Positions 34,612 to 43,888 of a stretch of 64,000 nt of DNA are shown here, piece after piece. Location of the stretch: positions 2,958,001 to 3,022,000 of the forward strand of contig JACONN010000002.1 in the NCBI GenBank assembly GCA_014323675.1. Reading direction: 5' to 3'. The translations under genes were made by a program, and so were the position numbers. Below the pieces are notes generated by a model, which was given only the letters and a program-made list of their open reading frames with translations, did no database searches and had not been told where the DNA came from. This DNA comes from Hormoscilla sp. GM7CHS1pb (lineage in GTDB: Bacteria > Cyanobacteriota > Cyanobacteriia > Cyanobacteriales > Desertifilaceae). How positions within the stretch are numbered: position 1 is the first letter of the stretch; each line of letters begins with the position of its first letter.

Positions 34612-34733
34612 AGAAAGATAAGATTACTAATTGTCTGGTGGGTTAGCTTATTCTAACCCACCGTAAGCACTCTGTTGCTGTTGGGTTGAGGCACGAAACC
34701 CAACCTAAATCTGCATCCCGCAGCAATTCGCCA

Positions 34734-36335
34734 TTACCGACCTTGGCAAAGCATGCGATCGCGGTCAATTACGGGTTCTTGCCAAGAATAGGCAAAATGG
34801 CTGATGGTTCTAATTTTGGGAGCCACTTGACGAATGGCTTGCATTTGTGCTTCTAAGGAAGGACGATTGCGGATCGCGCGCCCCCAATTTCCTGCTAAGA
34901 CCGGTTGGATCTGGGCATTATGGGGAGCAAAAGATAGTACCCGCTTGACCTCAGAGAGAATGCAGCTAGCATTACCGCAGACACCGTAAGACATGGGATG
35001 CCATTCCATCCAACTCGGGAACCGATCCCAAGGCTGCAAGCGAGAGTCAAACCCCTGACCGATCGTTTTATTAGCAGAGGGAAAAAATACCACTCCTGTA
35101 GGAATTCCTTGACGTTCGGCTGCATAGCTGGCGATTTTGACAAAATCTAAAATCCCTTGCACTGCATGAGTGACAGTCAGGTGCCAGAGTTCGAGTTGTA
35201 ATTGAGCTTGACGTGCTTTCACTTGTTCGTAAGACTCAGTCTCATCGACGATCTCATCTTCTTGGGGTCTTTCCGACTCGGTTTGTTCGGCAGGGTAGAT
35301 ATTGTCGAGTTTGCGACCTTGCCAAAGGGGTTCTCCCTCATTAGGATAGAGCTTATCTACTGCCCGAATATCTGGGACGGTAATAAATCCTTGCTCTAAG
35401 AACCTGCGGATCAGTTCTCGACCCTTTTGATTGAAGGCACGTTGATACAAATTTTGTTGAGACGCCCGACCATAAATCCACAGGTCTTGAACTCTACTAG
35501 CTACAGAAGCCTTTCCAGTCAACCTTGGATAGCGGACGTAGTCAAATAAAACTCCGTCCGGTCGGCGTTGGAGCACGGCATGTAGCATGTAGTAGTAGTC
35601 CCGTTTCGCTTGCGGGTTGTAGGGGTCGATGAAGACTTGATCGGAGTCCCCCTGTCGCAAGTTATATCCCGTGCTATGCCGTGCTTTTTCATGTATGGAA
35701 ACACTGGTGTGGTTGTCGCCATTGCGGGCTAATGCTTGTTCCCGACCCGGTAGCTGGGAGTAGATGTAACCGAAATTCATCGTAAACATCCAGGCGTAGA
35801 CTTTTAACCCTCGTTCGCGACCTTTTTTAATCGCTTCTGCTAACAGATCGATTCTCTCCGTGCCGGGCGATCGGACTACAGAGGGCCAGAGAGTAGGGTT
35901 GTCCGCCATTGGCAGCAGCACCTGACCGTCGTAAAATACTTCCACATAGACCTGATTGTAACCCAAGTTAACAAGGCGGTCCATGAGAAAATCAAGGGCT
36001 CCGGGCTGGATATCGCAGGGATACAAGCGCAGCCAGATTGCCTGGTTTTGAGGCCAATTTCTACGCCTACATGCCAGTAATTGAGCTGCATGTTGGCTGA
36101 CCATAGTCTGGTATTGCTGTTGGAGTTCGACATCCCCGTTTAATGCTGCTTTCCGTAGGTTTTCTTTCTCTCGCGCTACTGCTGGCAATAAATGACAATG
36201 GGCTGTAGTTATCGCCTGGGCTGCTTTACTTCCCACTAGGGGCATATTTCCATATAATCCGACAAGGCTACCGGTTAATATGGCGATCGCCCTCCGAGTC
36301 CAACTGACTTGCGGTCTCATTAAATAGTTTGACAT
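34734..36335 (-). CDS. Exported family-10 glycosylhydrolase-like (GHL10) protein
   Basis: 533 residues from M at 36335 (MSNYLMRPQVSWTRRAIAIL), followed by a hydrophobic signal segment (ILTGSLVGLYGNMPLVGSKA). The TIM-barrel GHL10/DUF187 core shows MDRLVNLGYNQVYVEVFYDG, KVYAWMFTMNFGYIYSQL, FIDPYNPQAKRDYYYMLH and RPDGVLFDYVRYPR; the D in LFDYVRYP is a candidate catalytic acid. Such proteins are often cell-wall or polysaccharide hydrolases with uncertain substrates. A second upstream in-frame start (36353) is possible but weaker. Confidence 0.85.
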   Translation of the reverse strand: MSNYLMRPQVSWTRRAIAILTGSLVGLYGNMPLVGSKAAQAITTAHCHLLPAVAREKENLRKAALNGDVELQQQYQTMVSQHAAQLLACRRRNWPQNQAIWLRLYPCDIQPGALDFLMDRLVNLGYNQVYVEVFYDGQVLLPMADNPTLWPSVVRSPGTERIDLLAEAIKKGRERGLKVYAWMFTMNFGYIYSQLPGREQALARNGDNHTSVSIHEKARHSTGYNLRQGDSDQVFIDPYNPQAKRDYYYMLHAVLQRRPDGVLFDYVRYPRLTGKASVASRVQDLWIYGRASQQNLYQRAFNQKGRELIRRFLEQGFITVPDIRAVDKLYPNEGEPLWQGRKLDNIYPAEQTESERPQEDEIVDETESYEQVKARQAQLQLELWHLTVTHAVQGILDFVKIASYAAERQGIPTGVVFFPSANKTIGQGFDSRLQPWDRFPSWMEWHPMSYGVCGNASCILSEVKRVLSFAPHNAQIQPVLAGNWGRAIRNRPSLEAQMQAIRQVAPKIRTISHFAYSWQEPVIDRDRMLCQGR

Positions 36336-36448
36336 ACAGACAGTTAGTTCCAAACAACTCTTACGATCTCAACCTGACTGAGCTAGTTTAGCTCAGTCGG
36401 CTGAATATCTTTACAAGTATAAGGGCGGAAATTCCGGTATTTTCTATT

Positions 36449-37366
36449 CTAAGGAATTGATACCTCCCACAGCAGGCGATCGACGATGGCCCCTGCCCGA
36501 CGGCCCCCCGCTGGGGTCGTCCGATGGGACAATACATAAGGGGCTAAGAACTTGACATCATCTGGAGTAGCATAATCCCGATCGTCGATCAATGCCAGGG
36601 CTTGGGTTGCCCGCTGCAAGATTACAGCGCCTCTGGGACTGACCCCGAGGGTGATTTCTTCATCTGACCGCGTCGCCCTGACCAGGTTGACGATGTACTG
36701 CTGCAAAGATTTATCCACTTTCACCTGAACCTGAGTAGCCAGTTGCTGTAATTCTTGCACCTCTTTTAAGGAAATGCAAGGCTGCAAATCTGCAACTTTG
36801 ATGCCACCTTGGACTTGTTGGAGCATCTGAAGTTCCTCTGCTGCTGTCGGATAGCCCAAGGAGAAAGATAGGGCAAAGCGGTCCATCTGCGCTTCTGGCA
36901 GGGGAAAGGTGCCCTGATACTCGATCGGGTTTTGGGTGGCAATGACAAAAAAAGGACTCTCGACGGAACGAGAAACCCCATCTACCGTTACCTGTCGTTC
37001 CTCCATCACCTCTAACAATGCTGACTGAGTGCGGGGCGTAGCGCGGTTAATTTCATCGGTGAGTAGGACATTCGTGAAAACTGGTCCTGGCATGAATGTA
37101 AACTCACCGGTGCTAGGATTCCAGATATTCGTGCCCGTGATGTCACTCGGTAAGAGGTCGGGAGTGCATTGAATGCGTTGAAATTTGCCGTCAATGGACC
37201 GCGCCAAAGACTTTGCCAGTAGGGTTTTGCCCACGCCGGGGACATCTTCCAGCAAGGCGTGACCCCCTGCTAGCAGTGACACCAACACTAAACGGATGGC
37301 ATCATTTTTACCCACAATTGTGCGGTTGAGGTTCTCGGCTAGCTGCTGAATACGCTCTCTCATCAG
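36449..37366 (-). CDS. MoxR-family AAA+ ATPase
   Basis: 305 residues from M at 37366 (MRERIQQLAENLNRTIVGKN). Walker A is EDVPGVGKTLLAKSLA, Walker B is VLLTDEINRA, sensor 1 is FFVIATQNP, and the arginine-finger region is PEAQMDRFALSFSLGYPT. The C-terminal lid (VSPRGAVILQRATQALALID) is complete. MoxR ATPases act as chaperones maturing metal or membrane complexes together with VWA proteins (DUF58); no such partner is adjacent. An upstream start at 37387 adds only seven residues. Confidence 0.93.
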   Translation of the reverse strand: MMRERIQQLAENLNRTIVGKNDAIRLVLVSLLAGGHALLEDVPGVGKTLLAKSLARSIDGKFQRIQCTPDLLPSDITGTNIWNPSTGEFTFMPGPVFTNVLLTDEINRATPRTQSALLEVMEERQVTVDGVSRSVESPFFVIATQNPIEYQGTFPLPEAQMDRFALSFSLGYPTAAEELQMLQQVQGGIKVADLQPCISLKEVQELQQLATQVQVKVDKSLQQYIVNLVRATRSDEEITLGVSPRGAVILQRATQALALIDDRDYATPDDVKFLAPYVLSHRTTPAGGRRAGAIVDRLLWEVSIP

Positions 37367-37600
37367 GATAGTTGCTCTGCAAGGCATTATTAAAGCAGGA
37401 TCGTCTCTTTAGTATAGCAATATTGCCCTGCCCTGGGCATTCAGCAAAAGCTCTTGAGCTAGATTTTTTTTCGCTACAGTCCGATGGTAGCGTCCATTCT
37501 TACCACACCGATCGTTTGACTGATTTCATATCCGATCGTGCTGTTGTTTGAAAATTGGCAGATACAGTATAATTAGATTATAGTTCTGGCGCTGCTGCTT

Positions 37601-38380
37601 ATGTTAAAGTACAATCTGTTAGACTGCTTACCTGGGGCTGAAGATCTACCTGACTCTGACGAAAAACCTGTGGACAATCAATTACAACATTTAATTCCCG
37701 GTATGCTGGAGGCAATACTGGCGACGATCTGGGCAGAACGGTGGGACTGGTTTTTCGGGGTTGATATGGGGATTTATCATCACCCAGAAAAACCGGCGAT
37801 CGGCCCGGATGGATTTCTCAGCTTGGGAGTCGATCGGGTGATTGATGAGGGACTCCGCTTCAGCTACGTCCTCTGGGAAGAAAATAATGTGATGCCGATT
37901 TTGACCATAGAGGTGGTTTCAAAGAACAAAGGTGGGGAATATAAATCCAAAAAGGATACCTATGCAGAAATGGGTGTATTGTATTATGTGATTTACAATC
38001 CATTTCGTCGCCGCAAACCACGTCTAGAAGTTTATAACTTGGTGAAGGTAAAGTACCAGTTACAGCAAGGAAATCCTGTTTGGTTACCAGAGATAGATTT
38101 GGGAATTGGTACAGAAAGAGGAACCTATCAGGGGATAACCCGGGAGTTGCTTTACTGGTATAATGAGCAAGGAGAACGATTTCTGACTCCCGAAGAATTG
38201 GCTCAGTCAGCTGAAAAACGCGCACAAGCAGCTGAACAACGTGCTTTATATCTGGCGGAACAGTTGCGATCGCTCGGCATAGATCCAGACTCTCTTAATC
38301 TCTTCGCTGTTAGCCCGCCTCTGGTTCAAACCAGAGCGTTACCAGGCGGGAGCCAGGTTTCGAGGCGCCAAGTCGGTTAA
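37601..38380 (+). CDS. Uma2-like protein of a second subtype
   Basis: 259 residues. It lacks the long N-terminus of the 31647 group but shows the same fold: IYHHPEKPAIGPDGFLSLGV, MPILTIEVVSKNKGGEYKSK with the E-V-x-S and K positions, then VLYYVIYNPFRRRKPRLEVY, and a coiled coil near the end. The last ~25 residues (SPPLVQTRALPGGSQVSRRQ) are encoded by the dispersed CTGGCTCCCGCC-type repeat, so the natural C-terminus has probably been replaced. Followed by a truncated paralogue at 38465. Confidence 0.85.
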   Translation: MLKYNLLDCLPGAEDLPDSDEKPVDNQLQHLIPGMLEAILATIWAERWDWFFGVDMGIYHHPEKPAIGPDGFLSLGVDRVIDEGLRFSYVLWEENNVMPILTIEVVSKNKGGEYKSKKDTYAEMGVLYYVIYNPFRRRKPRLEVYNLVKVKYQLQQGNPVWLPEIDLGIGTERGTYQGITRELLYWYNEQGERFLTPEELAQSAEKRAQAAEQRALYLAEQLRSLGIDPDSLNLFAVSPPLVQTRALPGGSQVSRRQVG

Positions 38381-38464
38381 AACCGACTAATAAATAATGT
38401 TTGAAGTAATTGTAGCAGTGAAAAACTATGTTATAGTTACAAATGATGAGATAGGAGAAAAACT

Positions 38465-38962
38465 ATGTTCGAGTATTCCGATCGCAATGTACCTGATGCT
38501 GAAGAGTTACGGGACACTGACAAACAGGCGGCCAATAATCTAAATCAACTACAACATTTGATGCCCAGTTTGCTGGAGGCGACTCTGGCTATAATATGGG
38601 CAGATCGCCTGGATTGGTTTTTTGGTGCGGCATTGGGGATTTATTATCGCCCCGATGAAACCGCGATCGTCCCAGATGGGTTTCTGAGTTTAGGAGTCGA
38701 TCGAGTTTTGGATGAAGAACTCCGCTTGAGTTATGTGATGTGGGAAGAAAAGCAGATCCCGCCGATTTTGACCCTAGAGGTAATTTGCCGTGAAGGTGGA
38801 GGAGAATATTTCTTTAAGAAGGACATCTATACAGAATTGGAAGTGCTGTACTACGTAATTTATAATACGATGCGTCGCCGCAAACCACCTCTGGAAGTTT
38901 ATCGCTTGGTGGATGGCAGGTATCAGCGACAGTCAAGCTATTCCCAATTATCAATTAGGTAA
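38465..38962 (+). CDS. Uma2-like protein, C-terminally truncated paralogue
   Basis: 165 residues, close to the gene at 37601 (IYYRPDETAIVPDGFLSLGV, PPILTLEVICREGGGEYFFK, LYYVIYNTMRRRKPPLEVYR). The reading frame leaves the family sequence after DGRYQRQ, where the paralogue continues for about 75 more residues. Seventeen bases beyond the stop lies the third copy of the palindromic element (38979). Tandem duplication followed by deletion next to that element is likely. Nuclease activity is uncertain. Confidence 0.75.
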   Translation: MFEYSDRNVPDAEELRDTDKQAANNLNQLQHLMPSLLEATLAIIWADRLDWFFGAALGIYYRPDETAIVPDGFLSLGVDRVLDEELRLSYVMWEEKQIPPILTLEVICREGGGEYFFKKDIYTELEVLYYVIYNTMRRRKPPLEVYRLVDGRYQRQSSYSQLSIR

Positions 38963-38978
38963 AACGGGGTAACCGATC

Positions 38979-39088
38979 GTGTCCGAGAGCGCCCACCCAT
39001 GTCGCTGCGATGTGCGGTGCGCAGTGCGAGTAGCGCGCGCGGAGCACATCGAGGGCAGGCGAGCGACATGGTGGGCGTCTCTGGACAC
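38979..39088. repeat. 110-bp palindromic element, long form
   Basis: The ends GTGTCC/GGACAC and arms GCGCCCACCCATGTCGCT versus AGCGACATGGTGGGCGTC match the two shorter copies at 9093 and 23436. The centre is expanded by a GC-rich segment with its own inverted repeats (GATGTGC/GCACATC). Confidence 0.8.
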
Positions 39089-39209
39089 GACACCGACATA
39101 TTTTTGCCGATTTTTTGCTAATTAAAAAGAAACCCTGTTGGGAGCATCTCACTTTTTCCCGATCGCAACTTGACAAAATTGGTATTAGCTATTTTCAATG
39201 AACAATTCA

Positions 39210-40016
39210 TTAACCTCGTCTACCGCTAACATATGCTTTGGTTAGCGGATATTGGGGTACATTAAAGATTTGCTCGACCTCCCCTGCTTCAATTAACTGC
39301 CCCACTCCTTCTATAACCCAAAACAAGGCCACGCGATCTGCAATTCGTCTGGCTTGAGCCAAGTTATGGGTGACTACTAATAGGGTATATTTTCCTCGCA
39401 AGTTAAGGATGAGATTTTCGACCACTTCGCTGGCAATGGGGTCCAGGGCGCTACAAGGCTCGTCCATTAGCAGTACCTCCGGTTGCAGGGCTAAGGCCCT
39501 GGCCAAGCAAAGCCGTTGTTGCTGACCGCCAGAGAGGGAAAAGGCTGGGGCTTTGAGTCTATCTTTGACTTCATCCCACAGTCCTACATCTCGCAAAGAT
39601 TCCTCAATCAGGCGATCGCATTCTTCTCGATCGCGTTTGCCGTGTTCTCGGAGTGGAAATTCGATATTTCTCGCGATCGATAGGGGAAAGGGAGTGGGTT
39701 TTTGAAACAGCATCCCTACTCGCCGACGCAGTTCGATGGCCTCGATCGTCTGGATATCTCGATCTTCTAGAATCACTCGCCCGGACACCTGACATCCGGG
39801 AGTTAACTCGTTGAGTCGATTCAGACAGTTGATAAAACTGCTTTTTCCGCACCCAGACGGACCAATTATTGCCGTAATTTTACCAGATTTAATGGTCAAG
39901 TTTACCTCTTTTAATGCGGTTTTTTTTCCATAGGATAAGCTTAAATTTTCCGTTCTCATTTCTGGCGGTCCCTTGGCGGCTTTGCCAGTGCTATTGCTAG
40001 AGATAACCATGACCAA
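39210..40016 (-). CDS. pstB: PstB, phosphate ABC transporter ATPase
   Basis: 268 residues. Energises high-affinity phosphate uptake. Walker A is IGPSGCGKSS, the signature is FSLSGGQQQRLCLARAL, Walker B is EVLLMDEPCSALDP, and the switch His is in LLVVTHNLAQA. NRLNELTPGCQVSGRV is typical of PstB. It is the last gene of pstSCAB, 9 bp after pstA. A start at MRTENLSLSYGKKTALKEVN (M22) would also give a good ATPase. No Pho box was recognised near pstS. Confidence 0.96.
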   Translation of the reverse strand: MVMVISSNSTGKAAKGPPEMRTENLSLSYGKKTALKEVNLTIKSGKITAIIGPSGCGKSSFINCLNRLNELTPGCQVSGRVILEDRDIQTIEAIELRRRVGMLFQKPTPFPLSIARNIEFPLREHGKRDREECDRLIEESLRDVGLWDEVKDRLKAPAFSLSGGQQQRLCLARALALQPEVLLMDEPCSALDPIASEVVENLILNLRGKYTLLVVTHNLAQARRIADRVALFWVIEGVGQLIEAGEVEQIFNVPQYPLTKAYVSGRRG

Positions 40017-40025
40017 TATTGAAGA

Positions 40026-40885
40026 TTACAGAACGTGAATTTTCGATACGCGGAACTGTTTTGCCAGCCAGGAAACCCCAGTATTAATCCCTACTAATAA
40101 ACCGACTAAGACGACAGCGGTGGCATAAGCATGAGATTCGCCCCCGGAACGTTCATGGCGAGGTCGTAAATGTGGATGGAGAGCGATCGCCCGGAATCTA
40201 ATAATGACTCTGGCATCCGATCGACGTAACCGCTGGTAAAGATTAAGGCTGCTGTTTCGGCGATCGCCCGACTTATTCCCAATAGCAAGCCAACTGCGAT
40301 CCCGGGCATGGCAGATGGTAACAGTAACTCCCATAAAATGGCAAGGCGGGAAACTCCTAAAGCGGCTGCTGCTCGACGATAGTCATCGGGAACGCTTTCA
40401 AATCCTTCTTGGGTAGACCGAATCAAAATCGGGAGTACCATACAGGCCAGGGTTAGCCCTCCCGAGAGAATCGAAAAACCCAGACCGAGGGTTTTACAAA
40501 AGAAGGCATTGCCAAATAATCCGAAAACAATTGAAGGGGTTCCGGCTAATATATCTAGACTTCTTAGTACCCACCTCCCGAACCAATTTTCTTTGGCGGT
40601 AAATTCGGCCAATAAAATTGCCGTGCCTACCCCCAGGGGAATCGCTACGACCATACAAACTCCCAGAATTAATCCCGTTGATGCTAGAATGGGGGCAATT
40701 CCTCCCTCACGACCGGCTTTTTCCGGCGATCGGGTGATAAATTCCCAATTTACCAGATTCCATCCCTGCCAGAATATATCGCTCAAGAGCCACAATAAAA
40801 TTCCACTCACTCCCAGGGCCACTGTCCAAATTAAACCAGTGGCGATCGCCTCTTTTGGGTTCAGTTTAAACCTTACCTCAGTCAT
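40026..40885 (-). CDS. pstA: PstA, phosphate permease, one-base frameshift
   Basis: Transmembrane permease subunit of the phosphate transporter. Helices such as TGLIWTVALGVSGILLWLLS and the coupling-helix region ALGVSRLAILWELLLPSAMP are present. The frame breaks at 40141-40145: five Cs on the plus strand should be six. With one base restored, NVPGGESHAYATAVVLVGLL runs to INTGVSWLAKQFRVSKIHVL and a stop at 40026. As written it loses the last helix. The start overlaps the pstC stop by 8 bp. The indel is probably an artefact. Confidence 0.93.
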
Positions 40886-41747
40886 AAATATGCCCTCGAT
40901 CGATCGCTTCGGCGATCGCCACCAGCAGCAGCACCATTGCCATTAACATCAGACCGCTGACAAATAAAGCCCCCTGATGATTTCCCGTAGCATATGCCAT
41001 TTCTAGAGCAATATTTGCCGTCAAGGTCCGCACCGGAGCAAAAATACTTTTAGGGATTTGCACCACATTGCCGCAAACCATTAACACTGCCATTGTTTCC
41101 CCGATCGCCCGTCCCGTTTCCAGAATTATGCCAGTTATCAGACCCGATTTTGCCGCCGGGAAGATCACTCCCCAGACCGTTGCCCAGGGTCCCAATCCTA
41201 AAGCTGCTGACGATCGCCTATACTCGGCAGGTAAGCTGGCAAAACTTGCATCAGCAACCAGGGCCACTGTCGGCAAAATCATCAGGCCCAGAATCAATAT
41301 TCCCGCTAATAAACTGGGTCCAGGGGGATGCAGGCGATTGATTATTGGCACCAGAACTACTAAACCCCAAAACCCATAAACTACTGAGGGAATTCCTGCT
41401 AGTAATTCTATCATGCGGCGGTAAATATGGGCGATCGCGCTGGGAGCATAATATTGACAAAACACTGCCGATGCTATTCCTAAGGGGGTGGCGATCGCCA
41501 CGGCACCCAAGGTTACCAGTAGGGTTCCCCAAACCATGGGCAGCAGGTTATACTGCTCCCTGGTCGGATGCCAGGAAGAATCGCTCCAGAACCGGGCCAG
41601 TCCTACTGCTTGCAGTACATTCCAGGCGTTCCCGCACAGAAATACGATAATCAGCAACCCGATCGCCCCCGAGATCGTTGCCATGCCGCGCAATATCCAA
41701 ACTAAGACTACTTCATTTCGAGATATAGACAAAATATTGCTCCTCAA
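40878..41747 (-). CDS. pstC: PstC, phosphate permease
   Basis: 289 residues with six hydrophobic helices, e.g. ISGAIGLLIIVFLCGNAWNV and SLLAGILILGLMILPTVALV. The PstC features YRRSSAALGLGPWATVWGVI and IGETMAVLMVCGNV are visible. The predicted start at 41747 overlaps the end of pstS by 35 bases, which indicates tight coupling or a slightly later start. Together with PstA it forms the membrane channel. Confidence 0.95.
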   Translation of the reverse strand: MRSNILSISRNEVVLVWILRGMATISGAIGLLIIVFLCGNAWNVLQAVGLARFWSDSSWHPTREQYNLLPMVWGTLLVTLGAVAIATPLGIASAVFCQYYAPSAIAHIYRRMIELLAGIPSVVYGFWGLVVLVPIINRLHPPGPSLLAGILILGLMILPTVALVADASFASLPAEYRRSSAALGLGPWATVWGVIFPAAKSGLITGIILETGRAIGETMAVLMVCGNVVQIPKSIFAPVRTLTANIALEMAYATGNHQGALFVSGLMLMAMVLLLVAIAEAIDRGHIYD

Positions 41748-42560
41748 TAATCTGCTTTACCTGGGGCGATCGGGCAAATTCAATAAAGTCTTTTGTTAGC
41801 CCCTTAGGCTTTTCGCTAGTGACAAAGTTGAGCGGGCGGGCCAACTGCCCCCTCGTTCCCACGCCTGCCGCCGTTGAGGCCGCAACTCCTGCTATTGGCA
41901 GCAGTTTAATCGGGTTTCCGCTAGCAGCACTGTACTCGGCGGCCCCAATGGAAACATAGCCGATCGCCTGGGGATTTCCGATTACAGTTTTAATCCCCTG
42001 TTCGTTGTCCCCAATCACTACATCTGCCTGAATCTCAGTAGTTGGCAATTGATAATATTTGGCAAATAACTCCAACGTCGATCGCCCCTCCGCTTTGTTG
42101 ACCACAGTAATGGGGCATCTCGACCGTTTACTTCCTTCCAGTTGTTAATTTTATCGGTGTAAATCCCGATAATGTCTTCTCTCTTGAGTTCGGTAACTGG
42201 GTTTTCCTGATGGATAATGATTGAGATGCCATCCCAGGCGATCGTAAATGCCATTAAGTCTTTTTCTTCAGGCTTCAGGGCCCTGGAAACCATGCCAATA
42301 TCGGCCACCTTTTGACGGGCGTCGGCAATCCCCCGAGAAGACCCCCCGGTTTGTACGTCGATCCGCACGTTGGGGTGTTCTCGTTCGTACTGCTTGCCGA
42401 TCTCCGCAGCTAAGGGCGCTACGGTACTCGAACCAGTCAACACTAGCTTTTGGGTTTGACTTTGATTACAGGCTATCAGCAGGGCGATCGCCAACCCAAT
42501 GGCAACTCTGCTGACAAAGCGCGAGGTTTTCATATTGATTTGTGGTCTCAGACAATTCAT
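41713..42560 (-). CDS. pstS: PstS, phosphate-binding protein, one-base frameshift
   Basis: Periplasmic phosphate receptor. The lipoprotein signal is FVSRVAIGLAIALLIAC, followed by KLVLTGSSTVAPLAAEIGKQ and VQTGGSSRGIADARQKVADI, the phosphate-binding loops. Frame is lost at 42111, where one T (TT to T) is missing. Restoring it gives GRDAPITVVNKAEGRSTLEL and the rest through QVKQIIEEQYFVYISK. It heads the pstSCAB operon. As with pstA, the break is probably an error, since the remaining sequence is fully conserved. Confidence 0.93.
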
Positions 42561-42641
42561 CGTTTCTTATTATCTCCCATTTCTCGAAAGAACGCAATCG
42601 AAACCCGAAGATCTAATCAAATTATGGCGGCAGCGCCATTA

Positions 42642-43450
42642 CTATCTGGTGCGATCGCGCAATATTTCGGCAATTTCTTCTAAAGTTGAGAGTGGAGGGT
42701 TATGTTCGCGGATAATATTGGCAATGTTTTGTAGGTAGGTATCCATTTGTTGTGATTCTTCTTTGGCTATTGCTTTTTCTTCCAGCAAGCTACCATCCTC
42801 CATCTTCAGGATCCGATCTGCCAGATCCAATATTCGATGGTCGTGGGTTACCATCAAGATCGCCGCCCCCTCTTCTTTGGCTAAATTATGCATCAGATCC
42901 ACTACCTCTCGACCTGTTTTACTGTCTAAGGCTGCTGTGGGTTCGTCTGCTAATATTAATTGGGGATAACTTACCAATGCCCGGGCGATCGCCACCCGCT
43001 GTTTTTGTCCCCCGAGAGGTTCTGAGGATAGTAGTTCGCGTACTGGCCTAGACCAACTGCTTTCAGTATAGCATCAGATTTAGTACGAGCTTCACGGTCG
43101 GAAATCTTTTCATGCAATTCCACTGACATTTGGACATTTTGTCTAGCAGTCATAAATGGTAATAAATTATGACCTTGAAAAATATAGCCAATATGCCGAC
43201 GGACCCGCACCAATTGCTCCTCGGAAGCCCCATTTAATTCTTTCCCTAAAGCTATTAAACTTCCCTCTTGTACTGAACGCAAACCTCCGATCAAGGATAA
43301 CAAGGTCGTTTTTCCCGATCCTGATGGACCGGTGAGAATTACAATCTCTCCCCGATCGATGCTTAAATCTATATTAAATAAAACCTGTTTGCGGAGTAAT
43401 TTTCTGCCATAATAGTGATTGAGGTTCCGAATTTCAACTACCGATTCCAT
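42642..43450 (-). CDS. devA: DevA-type ABC exporter ATPase, one-base frameshift
   Basis: ATPase of a DevBCA/MacB-like exporter. Walker A is ILTGPSGSGKTTLLSLIGG, the Q-loop is YIFQGHNLLPFMTARQN, and Walker B is LILADEPTAALDSKTGREVV followed by ILMVTHDHRI. The signature is cut at 43009-43013, where a run of five should be six: adding one G restores NLSGGQKQRVAIARALVSYP. The C-terminus has a DevA-like extension. It lies 438 bp downstream of devC across a repeat-bearing gap. Confidence 0.92.
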
Positions 43451-43888
43451 AATTGTTAATTGTTAATTACCTGGAAACCGTCTAAAGTTGTGATAGAGAA
43501 AAACTGCTACTCTCTCGTCTCTCGTTCCCAGGTTCTACCTGGGAACGGTCTTCTGAGGCTCCCGCCTTCTATCCTATCTATGCACCCATGCAGAGTCAAG
43601 TCTGTAATATGTTTAATAAAATGGTATATAGCGTTTCTCAGATAGATGCGATACGACATCAGACAGATGCGATACGGGAAATTGCAAACACCATAAGGGT
43701 TTGATCGATTTGACAATATATCACATAAATTTTAAAAACCGTATAATTGCTAATTTTTTATTTTTAATTGTTAATTGCTAAACAGTCGATCCAGTTTGCT
43801 CCCGTTGGGTCGAGGCACGAAACCCAACCTACAGTCAATTTTCCATTCTCCTCGTTCCCTGGCTCCCGCCTGGGAACGCCATCCTCCA
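43451..43888. other. devC-devA intergenic region with dispersed repeats
   Basis: 438 bp without a gene. It contains two GGGAACG/CGTTCCC palindromic repeats (near 43520-43560 and 43850-43882, CTGGCTCCCGCCTGGGAACG) and AT-rich spacer. The gap is unusually long for an operon and was probably widened by repeat insertion. Confidence 0.6.
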
